Positions 1 to 8,896 of a DNA stretch of 64,000 bases are shown piece by piece (the stretch's first letter is position 1; every line of letters starts with the position of its first letter). The position numbers and the translations under genes are program-made. Source of the stretch: Streptomyces sp. NRRL S-337. Its GTDB lineage: Bacteria; Actinomycetota; Actinomycetes; Streptomycetales; Streptomycetaceae. The notes under the pieces were generated by a model that saw only the letters and a list, made by a program, of their open reading frames with translations, was not told the DNA's origin and did not search any database. Location of the stretch: contig NZ_JOIX01000004.1 of NCBI RefSeq assembly GCF_000720175.1, positions 143,409 through 207,408 of the forward strand, read 5' to 3'.

Positions 1-1
1 C

Positions 2-340
2 CGCGACCGCGACATGGGCGAGGACAACGTCCACATCGGCCCGTCGGACTACGTGGCCTGGCTGGACGACCGCAAGTGGGCCTACGTCCGCCTCGAAGGC
101 CGCGCCTTCGGCGACGTTCCGCTCAACCTGGAGTACAAGCTCGAGGTCTGGGACTCCCCGAACTCCGCGGGCGTCATCATCGACGCGCTGCGTGCCGCGA
201 AGATCGCCAAGGACCGCGGCATCGGCGGCCCGATCCTCTCCGCCTCCTCGTACTTCATGAAGTCCCCGCCGGTCCAGTACTTCGACGACGAGGCCCGCGA
301 GAACGTCGAGAAGTTCATCAAGGGTGAGGTCGAGCGCTGA
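2..340 (+). CDS. ino1: Inositol-3-phosphate synthase, C-terminal fragment (5' end outside window)
   Basis: The open frame enters from the left edge and ends with TGA at 338-340, leaving about 112 residues. The end of the protein ([14 protein letters not shown], then [18 protein letters not shown]) is the C-terminal catalytic/tetramerisation part of actinobacterial myo-inositol-1-phosphate synthase, the NAD-dependent enzyme that turns glucose 6-phosphate into inositol 3-phosphate for mycothiol and phosphatidylinositol. The ATG at 14 is internal, not the true start. The cofactor domain cannot be assessed. A strong terminator follows directly. Confidence 0.9.
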   Translation, partial: RDRDMGEDNVHIGPSDYVAWLDDRKWAYVRLEGRAFGDVPLNLEYKLEVWDSPNSAGVIIDALRAAKIAKDRGIGGPILSASSYFMKSPPVQYFDDEARENVEKFIKGEVER

Positions 341-363
341 GGCGCCGGTCGCAACCGCCGTTC

Positions 364-396
364 GCAGGCCCCCGGGTATTCCACCCGGGGGCCTGC
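364..396 (+). terminator. Intrinsic terminator after ino1
   Basis: A perfect 14-bp inverted repeat (364-377 paired with 383-396, five-base loop) begins 24 bp after the ino1 stop. It is very GC-rich and has no U tract, as is common in Streptomyces. It ends only 8 bp before the candidate start of the next gene, so that gene's promoter must lie in or upstream of the hairpin. Confidence 0.75.
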
Positions 397-403
397 GGGC
401 TGT

Positions 404-1678
404 GTGAGGCTGTGCCTCATGCATGCTGTGCGCGCCCTCCGCGTATTACTCCGGCTACGCGACTTCCGCTCGCTGCTCGCCGCACGGCTGCTCTCCCAAG
501 CGGCCGACGGCGTGTACCAGGTCGCGCTCGCCACCTACGTCGTCTTCTCACCGGAGAAGCAGGCCTCGCCCGCGGCCATCGCCTCCGCCATGGCCATCCT
601 GCTGCTCCCGTACTCACTCCTCGGGCCGTTCACCGGTGTGCTGCTCGACCGCTGGCGACGCCGTCAGGTCCTGCTGTACGGGAACCTGCTGCGGACGCTG
701 CTCGCCATGGCCACCGCGGCGCTGATCGTGTCGAAGGTCCCCGACTGGCTCTTCTACGCCTCGGCCCTGTCGGTGACGGCGGTGAACCGCTTCGTCCTGG
801 CCGGGCTCTCGGCCGCGCTGCCCCGCGTGGTCGACGGTGAACAGCAACTGGTCATGGCCAACTCGCTCGCCCCCACGGCCGGGACGCTCGCCGCGACGGC
901 CGGCGGCGGGCTCGCCTTCGCGGTCCGGCTGGCCGGCCCCGACGTGGATGCGTTCGTCGTGCTGCTCGCCGCGGCCTTCTACTTCCTTTCGGCGCTCACC
1001 GCCCTGCGCATGACGCCGCAGTTGCTGGGCCCCGACCCGGTGCAGCTCCAACCCGGCTTGGGCGAAGCCCTGTTGAGCACTGTGCGCGGCCTTGCGGCGG
1101 GGCTGCGCCATCTCGCCCAGCGGCGTGTGCCGGCCCGGGCCCTGGCCGCGATGACCCTGATCCGCTTCTGCTACGGGGCACTGACGGTCATGGTGCTGAT
1201 GCTGTGCCGGTATTCCTGGTCGGACACCGAATCCGAGGGACTGGCGCTGCTCGGCATCGCCGTCGTGGTGTCGGGGGCGGGATTCTTCACCGCTGCCCTT
1301 GTCACTCCCTGGGCGGTGGGACGGCTCACCGCGTTCGGCTGGATCGCCTGCTGTGCCCTCGGCGGCGCGGTGCTGGTGCCGGCGCTGGGCCTCTTCTTCA
1401 CCCCGGGCCCGATGCTGGCCGCCGCGTTCGTGCTCGGTCTCGGCACCCAGGGCACCAAGATTTCCACCGACACGGTCGTCCAGTCCTCGGTCGACGACGC
1501 CTTCCGGGGACGCATCTTCGCCCTGTACGACGTGCTCTTCAACGTCGCCTTCGTCGGCGCCGCCGCGGTCGCGGCCCTCATGCTGCCGCCGGACGGCAGA
1601 TCGGCCGCACTCATTGGGATGGTGACGGTCCTCTACGCCCTGGTAGCCGCGGCGATGGCCCGCTTTCGGCGCAGTTGA
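404..1678 (+). CDS. MFS transporter with a TTA codon
   Basis: A 424-residue polytopic membrane protein with about 12 hydrophobic segments and MFS features: the loop after the second helix reads LLDRWRRRQVLLYGN, and a central loop of about 30 residues lies near 210-240. The DRWRRR motif and overall pattern fit drug- or metabolite-exporting MFS proteins; the substrate is unknown. The GTG at 404 is the longest start; ATG at 419 is an alternative, and neither has a clear Shine-Dalgarno site. Codon 15 (446-448) is TTA, read only by the bldA tRNA in Streptomyces, so translation is probably limited to later growth. It is the only in-frame TTA I found in the recognised genes. Confidence 0.8.
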   Translation: MRLCLMHAVRALRVLLRLRDFRSLLAARLLSQAADGVYQVALATYVVFSPEKQASPAAIASAMAILLLPYSLLGPFTGVLLDRWRRRQVLLYGNLLRTLLAMATAALIVSKVPDWLFYASALSVTAVNRFVLAGLSAALPRVVDGEQQLVMANSLAPTAGTLAATAGGGLAFAVRLAGPDVDAFVVLLAAAFYFLSALTALRMTPQLLGPDPVQLQPGLGEALLSTVRGLAAGLRHLAQRRVPARALAAMTLIRFCYGALTVMVLMLCRYSWSDTESEGLALLGIAVVVSGAGFFTAALVTPWAVGRLTAFGWIACCALGGAVLVPALGLFFTPGPMLAAAFVLGLGTQGTKISTDTVVQSSVDDAFRGRIFALYDVLFNVAFVGAAAVAALMLPPDGRSAALIGMVTVLYALVAAAMARFRRS

Positions 1679-1789
1679 CCAGCGCCCTCCCCGGTCCGCA
1701 GGGAGCCGTCCCTGCGGTGGTGCGCCGGGACCCGGTACCTTACGGGCGTCCCACAACGAGCCTGTACACAACAAAATCGGGGGAGCTCC

Positions 1790-2362
1790 ATGACCATGCC
1801 GCCGCCGGGGCCCAATCCATACGGCCAGGCGCCGTACGGCCAGCAGCCTTACGGCCAGAACCCGTATCCGCAGGCGCCACCGGCTCCCCAAGCACCGTAC
1901 GGCCAGCCCCAGGGCGGGTACGCCTATCCCCAGCAGCCGCAGGCGCCCTACGGACAGCCCCAGCCCGGGTACCCGGCACAGCCGCAGCAGTCCTACGTCC
2001 AGCCCGGCGCTCCCATACCGCCGCCCCGCCCCGGCAAGACCCGTTCCGCCAAGTCGATTCTGCGGGGCATCGGGATCGTCTTCGTCCTGGCCGCCTTCGC
2101 GTTCTTCTGGTTCACCAGCCGGGACGACGCCAGCAACGCCGAGGCCGGTGACTGCGTGAAGAAGTCCAGCAGCTCACTCGACGACGGGCTCGCCGTGGTC
2201 GACTGCAACAGCGGGGAAGCCCAGTACAAGGTGTCCAAGGTGCACGATGGCACCTCGGACCCGACCGTGTGCTCCGCCGGTGAGGACGCCTACATCAAGA
2301 CGGTGCACCGCCGTCGACGGGCCGACACGGCCATGGTGCTCTGCCTGACCCCCACGAAGTAG
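1790..2362 (+). CDS. LppU/SCO3897-family membrane protein with PYGQ-rich N-terminus
   Basis: A 190-residue protein. Residues 1-80 are a cytoplasmic low-complexity tract of Pro, Tyr, Gly and Gln with repeated PYGQ motifs. A single membrane helix near 88-106 (RGIGIVFVLAAFAFFWF) is followed by a small extracytoplasmic domain with three or four cysteines (AGDCVKK, VVDCNSG, PTVCSAG, MVLCLTP), probably disulfide-bonded. This layout matches the LppU/SCO3897 group conserved beside this locus in Streptomyces; its function is unknown. ATG at 1790 is preceded by GGGGGAG. The gene converges with cca, and the space between holds four parS sites. Confidence 0.7.
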   Translation: MTMPPPGPNPYGQAPYGQQPYGQNPYPQAPPAPQAPYGQPQGGYAYPQQPQAPYGQPQPGYPAQPQQSYVQPGAPIPPPRPGKTRSAKSILRGIGIVFVLAAFAFFWFTSRDDASNAEAGDCVKKSSSSLDDGLAVVDCNSGEAQYKVSKVHDGTSDPTVCSAGEDAYIKTVHRRRRADTAMVLCLTPTK

Positions 2363-2397
2363 CGCACTCCGTCTCCTGAAGACGCCTCTGGGGCGGT

Positions 2398-2526
2398 GTT
2401 TCACGTGAAACACCGCCCCAGTCGTCTGCGCCACGTTTCACGTGAAACATGGCAGCGGGCCACCGTCCCCGCTCGTTTCACGTGAAACATCGCATCGGCC
2501 GGCCGCCGGGCCGTTTCACGTGAAAC
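2398..2526. other. parS: Cluster of four parS sites
   Basis: Four exact copies of GTTTCACGTGAAAC lie at 2398-2411, 2435-2448, 2475-2488 and 2513-2526, centres 37-40 bp apart, filling the gap between two convergent genes. This is the ParB-binding centromere site of Streptomyces. The first copy is the core of a perfect 34-bp palindrome (2388-2421), which could also act as a terminator for both converging genes. The last copy ends 1 bp before the cca stop codon. Confidence 0.95.
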
Positions 2527-2527
2527 A

Positions 2528-4006
2528 TCAGCCCTGCTGCGTGGCCCACCAGTCCTTCAGCGCGGCGATCGCCGCATCGCGCTCCATGGGGCCGTGCTCC
2601 AGCCGGAACTCCAGCATCTGCTTGTACGCCCTGCCGACCTCGGGCCCCGGCTGCAGTCCCAGAATCTCCATGATGTCGTTGCCGTCCAGGTCCGGACGGA
2701 TCGCATCGAGCTCTTCCTGCTCCTGCAGCCGAGCGATGCGCTCCTCCAGCCCGTCGTAGGCGCGGGACAGCGCACCGGCCTTGCGCTTGTTACGGGTCGT
2801 GCAGTCCGAACGCGTCAGCTTGTGCAGCCGCTCCAGCTGCGGCCCGGCGTCACGGACATAGCGGCGGACCGCCGAGTCGGTCCATTCTCCCGTCCCGTAG
2901 CCGTGGAAGCGCAGATGCAGCTCCACCAGCCGCGAGACGTCCTTGATCATGTCATTGGAGTACTTCAGCGCGGCCATGCGCTTCTTGGTCATCTTTGCGC
3001 CCACCACCTCGTGGTGGTGGAAGGAGACCCGGCCGTCCTTCTCGAAGCGGCGCGTCCGCGGCTTTCCGATGTCGTGCAGCAGAGCCGACAGGCGCAGCAC
3101 CAGATCGGGACCGTCCTCTTCGAGGTCGATCGCCTGCTCCAGCACCGTGAGCGAGTGCTCGTAGACGTCCTTGTGGCGGTGATGCTCGTCACTTTCCAGG
3201 CGCAGCGCGGGCAGCTCGGGCAGCACCCGGTCCGCCAGGCCGGAGTCGACGAGCAGCCGCAGTCCCTTACGCGGGTGTGGCGCGAGGATCAGCTTGTTCA
3301 GCTCGTCCCGGACCCGCTCCGCGGAGACGATGTCGATGCGGTCGGACATCGCCTTCATCGCGGCGACGACCTCGGGCGCGACCTCGAAGTCCAGCTGGGC
3401 GGCGAACCGGGCCGCCCGCATCATCCGCAGCGGATCGTCCGAGAACGAGTCCTCCGGCGCACCCGGCGTCCGCAGCACACGGGCGGCCAGGTCTTCCAGG
3501 CCGTTGTGCGGGTCGACGAACTCCTTCTGGGGCAGGAAGACCGCCATCGCGTTCACCGTGAAGTCCCGGCGCACCAGGTCGTCCTCGATGGAGTCGCCGT
3601 AGGACACCTCGGGCTTGCGGGAGGTGCGGTCGTACGCCTCGGAGCGGTAGGTCGTGACCTCGATGTCGAACGAGTCCTTCTTGCAGCCGACCGTGCCGAA
3701 GGCGATCCCGACCTCCCAGAGTGCGTCCGCCCACGGCCGGACGATCTTCAGGACGTCCTCGGGGCGTGCATCGGTGGTGAAGTCCAGGTCGTTGCCGAGC
3801 CGGCCGAGCAGTGCATCCCGGACCGAGCCGCCGACCAGGGCAAGTGTGAACCCGGCCTCCTGGAATCGACGGGCCAGGTCGTCCGCTACAGGGGACACCC
3901 GGAGCAGCTCGCTCACGGCGCGGCGCTGCACGTGGTTCAACGCATTCGTCGACTGCGGGGTCCGCTCGGCGTGCGGGGCAGGGAGGTCATTGTTGGCGTT
4001 CGGCAC
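2528..4006 (-). CDS. cca: CCA tRNA nucleotidyltransferase
   Basis: A 492-residue enzyme that adds or repairs the 3' CCA end of tRNAs using CTP and ATP. The class II nucleotidyltransferase head shows GGSVRDALLG (59-68) and the metal-binding DLD (73-75). A downstream HD domain (LLHDIGKP near 310, then HHHEVVG) follows, as in the actinobacterial fusion form also known as PcnA. The start is GTG at 4006, with a weak ribosome site. It is transcribed divergently from the DUF6049 gene. In mycobacteria a Nudix gene sits beside pcnA; none is present here. Confidence 0.93.
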   Translation of the reverse strand: MPNANNDLPAPHAERTPQSTNALNHVQRRAVSELLRVSPVADDLARRFQEAGFTLALVGGSVRDALLGRLGNDLDFTTDARPEDVLKIVRPWADALWEVGIAFGTVGCKKDSFDIEVTTYRSEAYDRTSRKPEVSYGDSIEDDLVRRDFTVNAMAVFLPQKEFVDPHNGLEDLAARVLRTPGAPEDSFSDDPLRMMRAARFAAQLDFEVAPEVVAAMKAMSDRIDIVSAERVRDELNKLILAPHPRKGLRLLVDSGLADRVLPELPALRLESDEHHRHKDVYEHSLTVLEQAIDLEEDGPDLVLRLSALLHDIGKPRTRRFEKDGRVSFHHHEVVGAKMTKKRMAALKYSNDMIKDVSRLVELHLRFHGYGTGEWTDSAVRRYVRDAGPQLERLHKLTRSDCTTRNKRKAGALSRAYDGLEERIARLQEQEELDAIRPDLDGNDIMEILGLQPGPEVGRAYKQMLEFRLEHGPMERDAAIAALKDWWATQQG

Positions 4007-4046
4007 AACAGAACAGGGTACGTGGCCGGACCGCGCGAAGCGTCAC

Positions 4047-4071
4047 GTAATAAAGGCGCAGGTAATAAAGG
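4047..4071. repeat. Direct repeat of an AT-rich decamer in the cca/DUF6049 divergent region
   Basis: GTAATAAAGG occurs at 4047-4056 and again at 4062-4071, 15 bp apart, in an otherwise very GC-rich 200-bp gap between divergent genes. On the minus strand each copy contains TTATTAC, so the repeat could be part of the cca promoter or a binding site for a regulator. No other site was recognised in 4007-4207. Confidence 0.45.
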
Positions 4072-4207
4072 GGACAGGCCGGTCGGGCGGCCGTCCGCTC
4101 CGCGATCATGTGGAGCAGTCCGCGGCACTCCCGCGCGGCGGGTCTCGTTACCATTCGTGGACGCACATTCCGACGACCACTGACGACGACGAGGGACGGG
4201 CGAGCGC

Positions 4208-6523
4208 GTGGCCGAGGCGGCAGGGTTCCAGGGGACTGAACGGCCGCGTGGTCGATGGCTGCGCAGGACCGTGACACTCGTCACTGGAGTGCCCCTGCTC
4301 GTGGGCCTGCTCCAGGCCCCGGGCGCCCCTTCCGCCCATGCCGCCCAGGCGGGGTCGCACACGGTCGACGTGTCCATCGACTCCATGTCGCCGTCCGCCC
4401 CTGGCAAGGGCGACACCGTCACCGTCTCCGGCACCCTGACCAACGACAGCAGCAGCACGATCACCGACGCGCACGTCGGCATGCACCGCGGCGATGCGCT
4501 GGGCAACCGCAGTTCGATCGAGGCGGCCTCCCGTCGCACCGGCTATCTGCCCAGCGTGGACGGCGAGGAGATCAAGGGCCACACGGAGAAGATCGCCAAG
4601 CTGGAGGCCGGTGCCAGCCGCCCCTTCAGCCTCAGCGTCCCGGTCAAGGACCTCGATCTCAACGATGACGGCGTGTACCAGATCGGTGTCTCTCTGTCGG
4701 GGCACTCCCAGGCCTCGCCGTACGACCAGCTCCTGGGCATCGACCGGACCTTCCTGCCCTGGCAGTCCGCGGACGCCGACAAGAAGACGCAGCTCACCTA
4801 CATGTGGCCGCTGATCTCCTCCACGCACCTCACCGCGGAGACCGACGCCGACACCCAGCAGACCCCGGTCTTCCGCAATGACGACCTCGCCGCCGAGCTC
4901 GCCCCCGGCGGCCGGCTGCAGCAGATGGTCGCCCTCGGCAAGAACCTCCCGGTGACCTTCGTCATCGACCCCGACCTGCTCGCGACCGTCGACGCGATGA
5001 CCAAGTCGTACCGCGTGAACGGCCCCGACGGCCCCCTGGGGAAGAACCAGGCGGTCGCCAAGCAGTGGCTGCACGAGCTCGAAGAGGCGGTCAAGTCGCA
5101 CCAGGTGGTCGCGCTGCCCTTCGCCGACCCCGACCTGGCCTCGCTGGCCCACCACGGCAAGGGCGTGCCGAGTGCGCTCAGCCACCTCGGGCCGGCCACC
5201 GACCTCGCCGACAAGACCGTGGACACGATCCTCGGGGTCAAGCCGCGTACGGACTTCGCCTGGCCCGTCGACGGCGCCCTCGACCGCTCGATCGTCGATG
5301 TCGCGACCTCGGCCGGCGCACACAACGTGATCACCCGCAGCGACAGCCTCCGGGACGCCGGCCGGCTGTCCTACACCCCGACTGCGGCCCGTCCCATCGG
5401 CGGCGGCAACACCGCCATCGTGGCGGACGCACAGCTCTCCCGGGCCTTCGAGGGCGACATGTCGAAGGCGGCGAACGCGACGCACGCGGTCCAGGAATTC
5501 CTCGCCCAGACGCAGATGATCGGCCTCCAGGACCCGGAGCGGCAGCGCAGTGTCGTCGTCGCGCCGCAGCGGATGCCGTCGGCCAGCCAGGCGCACGCCA
5601 TGGCCACCGCCCTGCGTGAGCTGGACGAGTCCGGCCGCTGGACCCAGGCAGAGAACCTGGGCGCCGCGACCAAGGCCAAGCCCGACCCCGCGGCCACCCG
5701 CCAGGTGCCGAGCGGCGCCTCCTACCCGTCCTCGCTGCGCCGGCAGGAGCTCCCTACCGACGCGTTCCGGCAGATCCAGGGCACGCAGTCGGCGCTGGAG
5801 GACTTCCAGCCGATCCTGGCCCAGCCGGAGCGGGTGGTGACCCCGTTCGGCAACGCGATAATGCGGGAGATGTCGACGCAGTGGCGCGGCGACCGCTCCG
5901 GTGCCGCCGGCTTCCGTCACTCCGTGCGTAACTACCTCGACGGCCTGACCACAAAGGTGCACCTGATCCAGAAGTCGGGGGCCACGCTTTCCGGGCGCAG
6001 CGCCACGATTCCGGTGACGGTCCAGAACAACCTCTTCCAGGGCGTCAAGGACATGACGCTGCGGCTCACGTCCTCCCAGCCCAACCGGCTCGACGTGGGC
6101 AAATCGCAGCAGATCTCGGTGGACGGCGGGCACAGCCAGTCGTTCAAGTTCGACACCACCGCCAACGCCAACGGCCGGGCCTGGGTGACCGCCCAGCTCT
6201 ACACCTCGGACGGCAAGCCCTACGGTGAGCCCATGACGTTCCAGGTGAACGTCACGGAGATCACCGCCACGGTGATGCTCGTCATCGCGGGCGGCGTGCT
6301 GCTGCTCGTGCTCGCCGGCGTACGGATCTACCTCCAGCGCAAGCGGGCGGGCAGCCGGCCCGAGGAGGACGGCCCCGATGACGGCTCCGAAGGCACGGCG
6401 GGCACGGACGGCAACGACGGCGGCACGGACGGGGACGAGCCCGAGCAGCCGAGTGACCCCGCGCCGGACACCGGTTCGGAAAAGTCCGAGCCATCCGGCT
6501 CAGGTGAGAAAGTGGACCGTTGA
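4208..6523 (+). CDS. DUF6049-family secreted, C-terminally anchored protein
   Basis: A 771-residue protein with a Sec signal peptide (arginine-rich start, hydrophobic VTLVTGVPLLVGLL, cleavage near AHA-AQA at about 45), a long extracytoplasmic region, one membrane helix near 690-715 (VMLVIAGGVLLLVLAGV) and an acidic, glycine-rich cytoplasmic tail. The ectodomain starts and ends with beta-sandwich-like segments, suggesting an envelope role. It occupies the place of Rv3909 in the mycobacterial order pcnA-Rv3909-mviN-sigM; its function is unknown. GTG at 4208 is chosen because the signal peptide begins there. It is 46 bp before murJ and probably cotranscribed. Confidence 0.75.
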   Translation: MAEAAGFQGTERPRGRWLRRTVTLVTGVPLLVGLLQAPGAPSAHAAQAGSHTVDVSIDSMSPSAPGKGDTVTVSGTLTNDSSSTITDAHVGMHRGDALGNRSSIEAASRRTGYLPSVDGEEIKGHTEKIAKLEAGASRPFSLSVPVKDLDLNDDGVYQIGVSLSGHSQASPYDQLLGIDRTFLPWQSADADKKTQLTYMWPLISSTHLTAETDADTQQTPVFRNDDLAAELAPGGRLQQMVALGKNLPVTFVIDPDLLATVDAMTKSYRVNGPDGPLGKNQAVAKQWLHELEEAVKSHQVVALPFADPDLASLAHHGKGVPSALSHLGPATDLADKTVDTILGVKPRTDFAWPVDGALDRSIVDVATSAGAHNVITRSDSLRDAGRLSYTPTAARPIGGGNTAIVADAQLSRAFEGDMSKAANATHAVQEFLAQTQMIGLQDPERQRSVVVAPQRMPSASQAHAMATALRELDESGRWTQAENLGAATKAKPDPAATRQVPSGASYPSSLRRQELPTDAFRQIQGTQSALEDFQPILAQPERVVTPFGNAIMREMSTQWRGDRSGAAGFRHSVRNYLDGLTTKVHLIQKSGATLSGRSATIPVTVQNNLFQGVKDMTLRLTSSQPNRLDVGKSQQISVDGGHSQSFKFDTTANANGRAWVTAQLYTSDGKPYGEPMTFQVNVTEITATVMLVIAGGVLLLVLAGVRIYLQRKRAGSRPEEDGPDDGSEGTAGTDGNDGGTDGDEPEQPSDPAPDTGSEKSEPSGSGEKVDR

Positions 6524-6569
6524 TAGATGGCGGGGCCGGATGGCCGGCGACTGATGAGGTGGGGCAGCG

Positions 6570-8789
6570 ATGAATGCGCCGTACGACGGTGACCGGGGCC
6601 GGGGCGCCAATGGCGACCCCATGGGGCCGGTCCCTCCGACGCCCCCGTTCCCCGCGGATCAGGACCCGTACGTCCGGGACGCCTACCGCAACGACCCGCA
6701 CCACGCCCAGGACCCGATGGCCCAGGATCCCGTGAGCGACGCGCGCTACGACCGCGCCGCGCACCCGCCGCCGTCCCCGGGGCAGCCCACCCAGCCGTTC
6801 TACCCGCAGCCCGCGCCCGGGCGGCAGGCGCCCGACCCGCAGGCCTGGGCCGCGCCCCGGACGCCCGCCCCGCAGCGCCCGGACCGGGCCGCTCCGTACG
6901 GTGACGACGCCGCGACGACGCAGTTCATGGGCGTCGATCCCCTGGTCAACGAGGCCGGAAGCGAGCGTCCGGAGCCCGACGCCTTTGCGCACCTCTACCG
7001 GGACCAGCATCCCTACGATCCCCAGCGCTCCGCCCCGGCCGGCCCGCCCGTCGGGGCGCCGGTGACCGGGGCGGTACCCGGGCCTGAGGCCGTTCCGCAG
7101 CAGACCGCGCCGGAGCCGGAGCCCGCTCCCGTGCCGGCGGCCGGCAAGCCCTCCGGCGGCCGGGCCTCCGGCCTGCTCAAATCCAGCGCGGTGATGGCCG
7201 CCGGCACGATGGTGTCCCGCCTGACCGGCTTCGTCCGCTCGGCGCTGATCGTCGCCGCGCTCGGCGGTGCGGTGCTCGGTGACTCCTGGCAGGTCGCCTA
7301 CCAGCTCCCGACGATGATCTTCATCCTGACCATCGGCGGCGGTCTGAACTCCGTCTTCGTGCCGCAGCTGGTGCGCGCGATGAAGGAGGACGACGACGGT
7401 GGCGAGGCCTACGCCAACCGGCTGCTGACCCTGGTCATCGTGGTGCTCGGGGTGCTGACGGTGCTGGCGGTGGTCGCGGCGCCCCTCCTGGTGAAACTGG
7501 TCTCGTTCGACATCTCCCGGGACCCGGCGGCCAACGAGGTCGCGGTGGCGTTCACCCGCTACTGCGTCCCCACGATCTTCTTCATGGGCCTGCACGTGGT
7601 CATGGGGCAGATCCTCAACGCCCGCGGCCGCTTCGGCGCGATGATGTGGACCCCGGTCCTCAACAACATCGTCATGATCGCCACCTTCGGCCTCTTCATC
7701 TGGGTCTACGGCACGGCGAAGACCTCGCACATCGGTGTCACCACCATCCCCGACGAGGGCATCCGCCTGCTCGGCCTCGGTACCCTCCTCGGGCTCGTCG
7801 TGCAGGCGCTGGCGATGATCCCGTACCTGCGCGACGCCGACTTCAAGCTCCGGCTGCGGTTCGACTGGCGCGGTCACGGCCTGGGCAAGGCCGCCAAGCT
7901 CGCCAAGTGGACCGTGCTCTTCGTGCTCGCCAACCAGGCCGGCGTGCTCGTCGTCACCCAGCTCTCCACCTGGGCCGGCAACACCGCCGACCAGCAGGGA
8001 CACCCGGGCACCGGCTTCATCTCCTACGCCAGCGCCCAGCTGATCTGGAACATGCCGCAGGCGATCATCACCGTCTCCGTCATGGCGGCGCTGCTGCCGC
8101 GGCTGGCCCGGTCCGCGCACGACGGCGACACCGGCGCCGTCCGGGACGACATGTCACAGGGCCTGCGCACCTCCGCCGTCGCCATCGTCCCGATCGCGTT
8201 CGGCTTCCTGTCCCTCGGCGTCCCGCTGTGCACCCTGGTCTACGGTTCCTCCGGCGCCGGCGTCCCCATGGGCTACATGCTGATGGGCTTCGGTATCGGC
8301 CTGATCCCGTTCTCGGTGCAGTACGTCGTCCTGCGCGCCTTCTACGCGTACGAGGACACCCGGACCCCCTTCTACAACACGGTGATCGTCGCTGCCGTCA
8401 ACGCCGCCGCCTCCGGGCTCTGCTTCCTGGTCCTGCCGGCCCGCTGGGCCGTGGTGGGTATGGCGGCCTCCTACGGCCTGGCGTACATCATCGGCGTCGG
8501 GGTCGCCTGGCAGCGGCTGAGCAGGCGGATGGACGGTGACCTCGACACGGCGCACGTCGTCCGGACCTACGCGCGGCTGGCCGGCGCCAGCATCCCGGCC
8601 ACGATCGTCTCCGGCGTCCTGGTGTACGCGATCATGCAGACGCTGGGCAGCGGGTTCATCGGCTCCCTGGCCGCGCTGATCGCCGGCGCCGCCGCCCTTC
8701 TGGCCGTGTTCTACGTCGCCGCACGCAAAATGCGCATCGAGGAAATGAACGCCCTGGTCGGCATGGTCCGGTCAAAGCTTGGGCGCTGA
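6570..8789 (+). CDS. murJ: Lipid II flippase MurJ (MviN) with long disordered N-terminus
   Basis: A 739-residue protein. Residues 1-200 are proline-rich and disordered; the rest is a MurJ core of about 14 helices beginning at SSAVMAAGTMVSRLTGFVRS. MurJ moves the peptidoglycan precursor lipid II across the membrane. The family-typical stretches NARGRFGAMMWTPVLNN and ASAQLIWNMPQAIITVS are present. Mycobacterial MviN carries a C-terminal pseudokinase; here the core ends after the last helix and a pseudokinase is encoded separately just downstream. ATG 6570 has GGTGGGGC upstream. Confidence 0.9.
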   Translation: MNAPYDGDRGRGANGDPMGPVPPTPPFPADQDPYVRDAYRNDPHHAQDPMAQDPVSDARYDRAAHPPPSPGQPTQPFYPQPAPGRQAPDPQAWAAPRTPAPQRPDRAAPYGDDAATTQFMGVDPLVNEAGSERPEPDAFAHLYRDQHPYDPQRSAPAGPPVGAPVTGAVPGPEAVPQQTAPEPEPAPVPAAGKPSGGRASGLLKSSAVMAAGTMVSRLTGFVRSALIVAALGGAVLGDSWQVAYQLPTMIFILTIGGGLNSVFVPQLVRAMKEDDDGGEAYANRLLTLVIVVLGVLTVLAVVAAPLLVKLVSFDISRDPAANEVAVAFTRYCVPTIFFMGLHVVMGQILNARGRFGAMMWTPVLNNIVMIATFGLFIWVYGTAKTSHIGVTTIPDEGIRLLGLGTLLGLVVQALAMIPYLRDADFKLRLRFDWRGHGLGKAAKLAKWTVLFVLANQAGVLVVTQLSTWAGNTADQQGHPGTGFISYASAQLIWNMPQAIITVSVMAALLPRLARSAHDGDTGAVRDDMSQGLRTSAVAIVPIAFGFLSLGVPLCTLVYGSSGAGVPMGYMLMGFGIGLIPFSVQYVVLRAFYAYEDTRTPFYNTVIVAAVNAAASGLCFLVLPARWAVVGMAASYGLAYIIGVGVAWQRLSRRMDGDLDTAHVVRTYARLAGASIPATIVSGVLVYAIMQTLGSGFIGSLAALIAGAAALLAVFYVAARKMRIEEMNALVGMVRSKLGR

Positions 8790-8896
8790 TTGAGCACAAC
8801 CATCGACTGCCACCGTGTGTCGTGCATAGTGGCGGACTGTGGGCACAATTGTCTTGGCTCATTGAGCCTGCAACGGATGGGGAGGCAGGAACGACG

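Noticed and set aside
1790..2362. PYGQ repeats considered as a prion-like or structural protein
   Set aside because: The repeat is only the cytoplasmic tail of a small single-helix protein with a cysteine-rich outer domain, a common actinobacterial layout.
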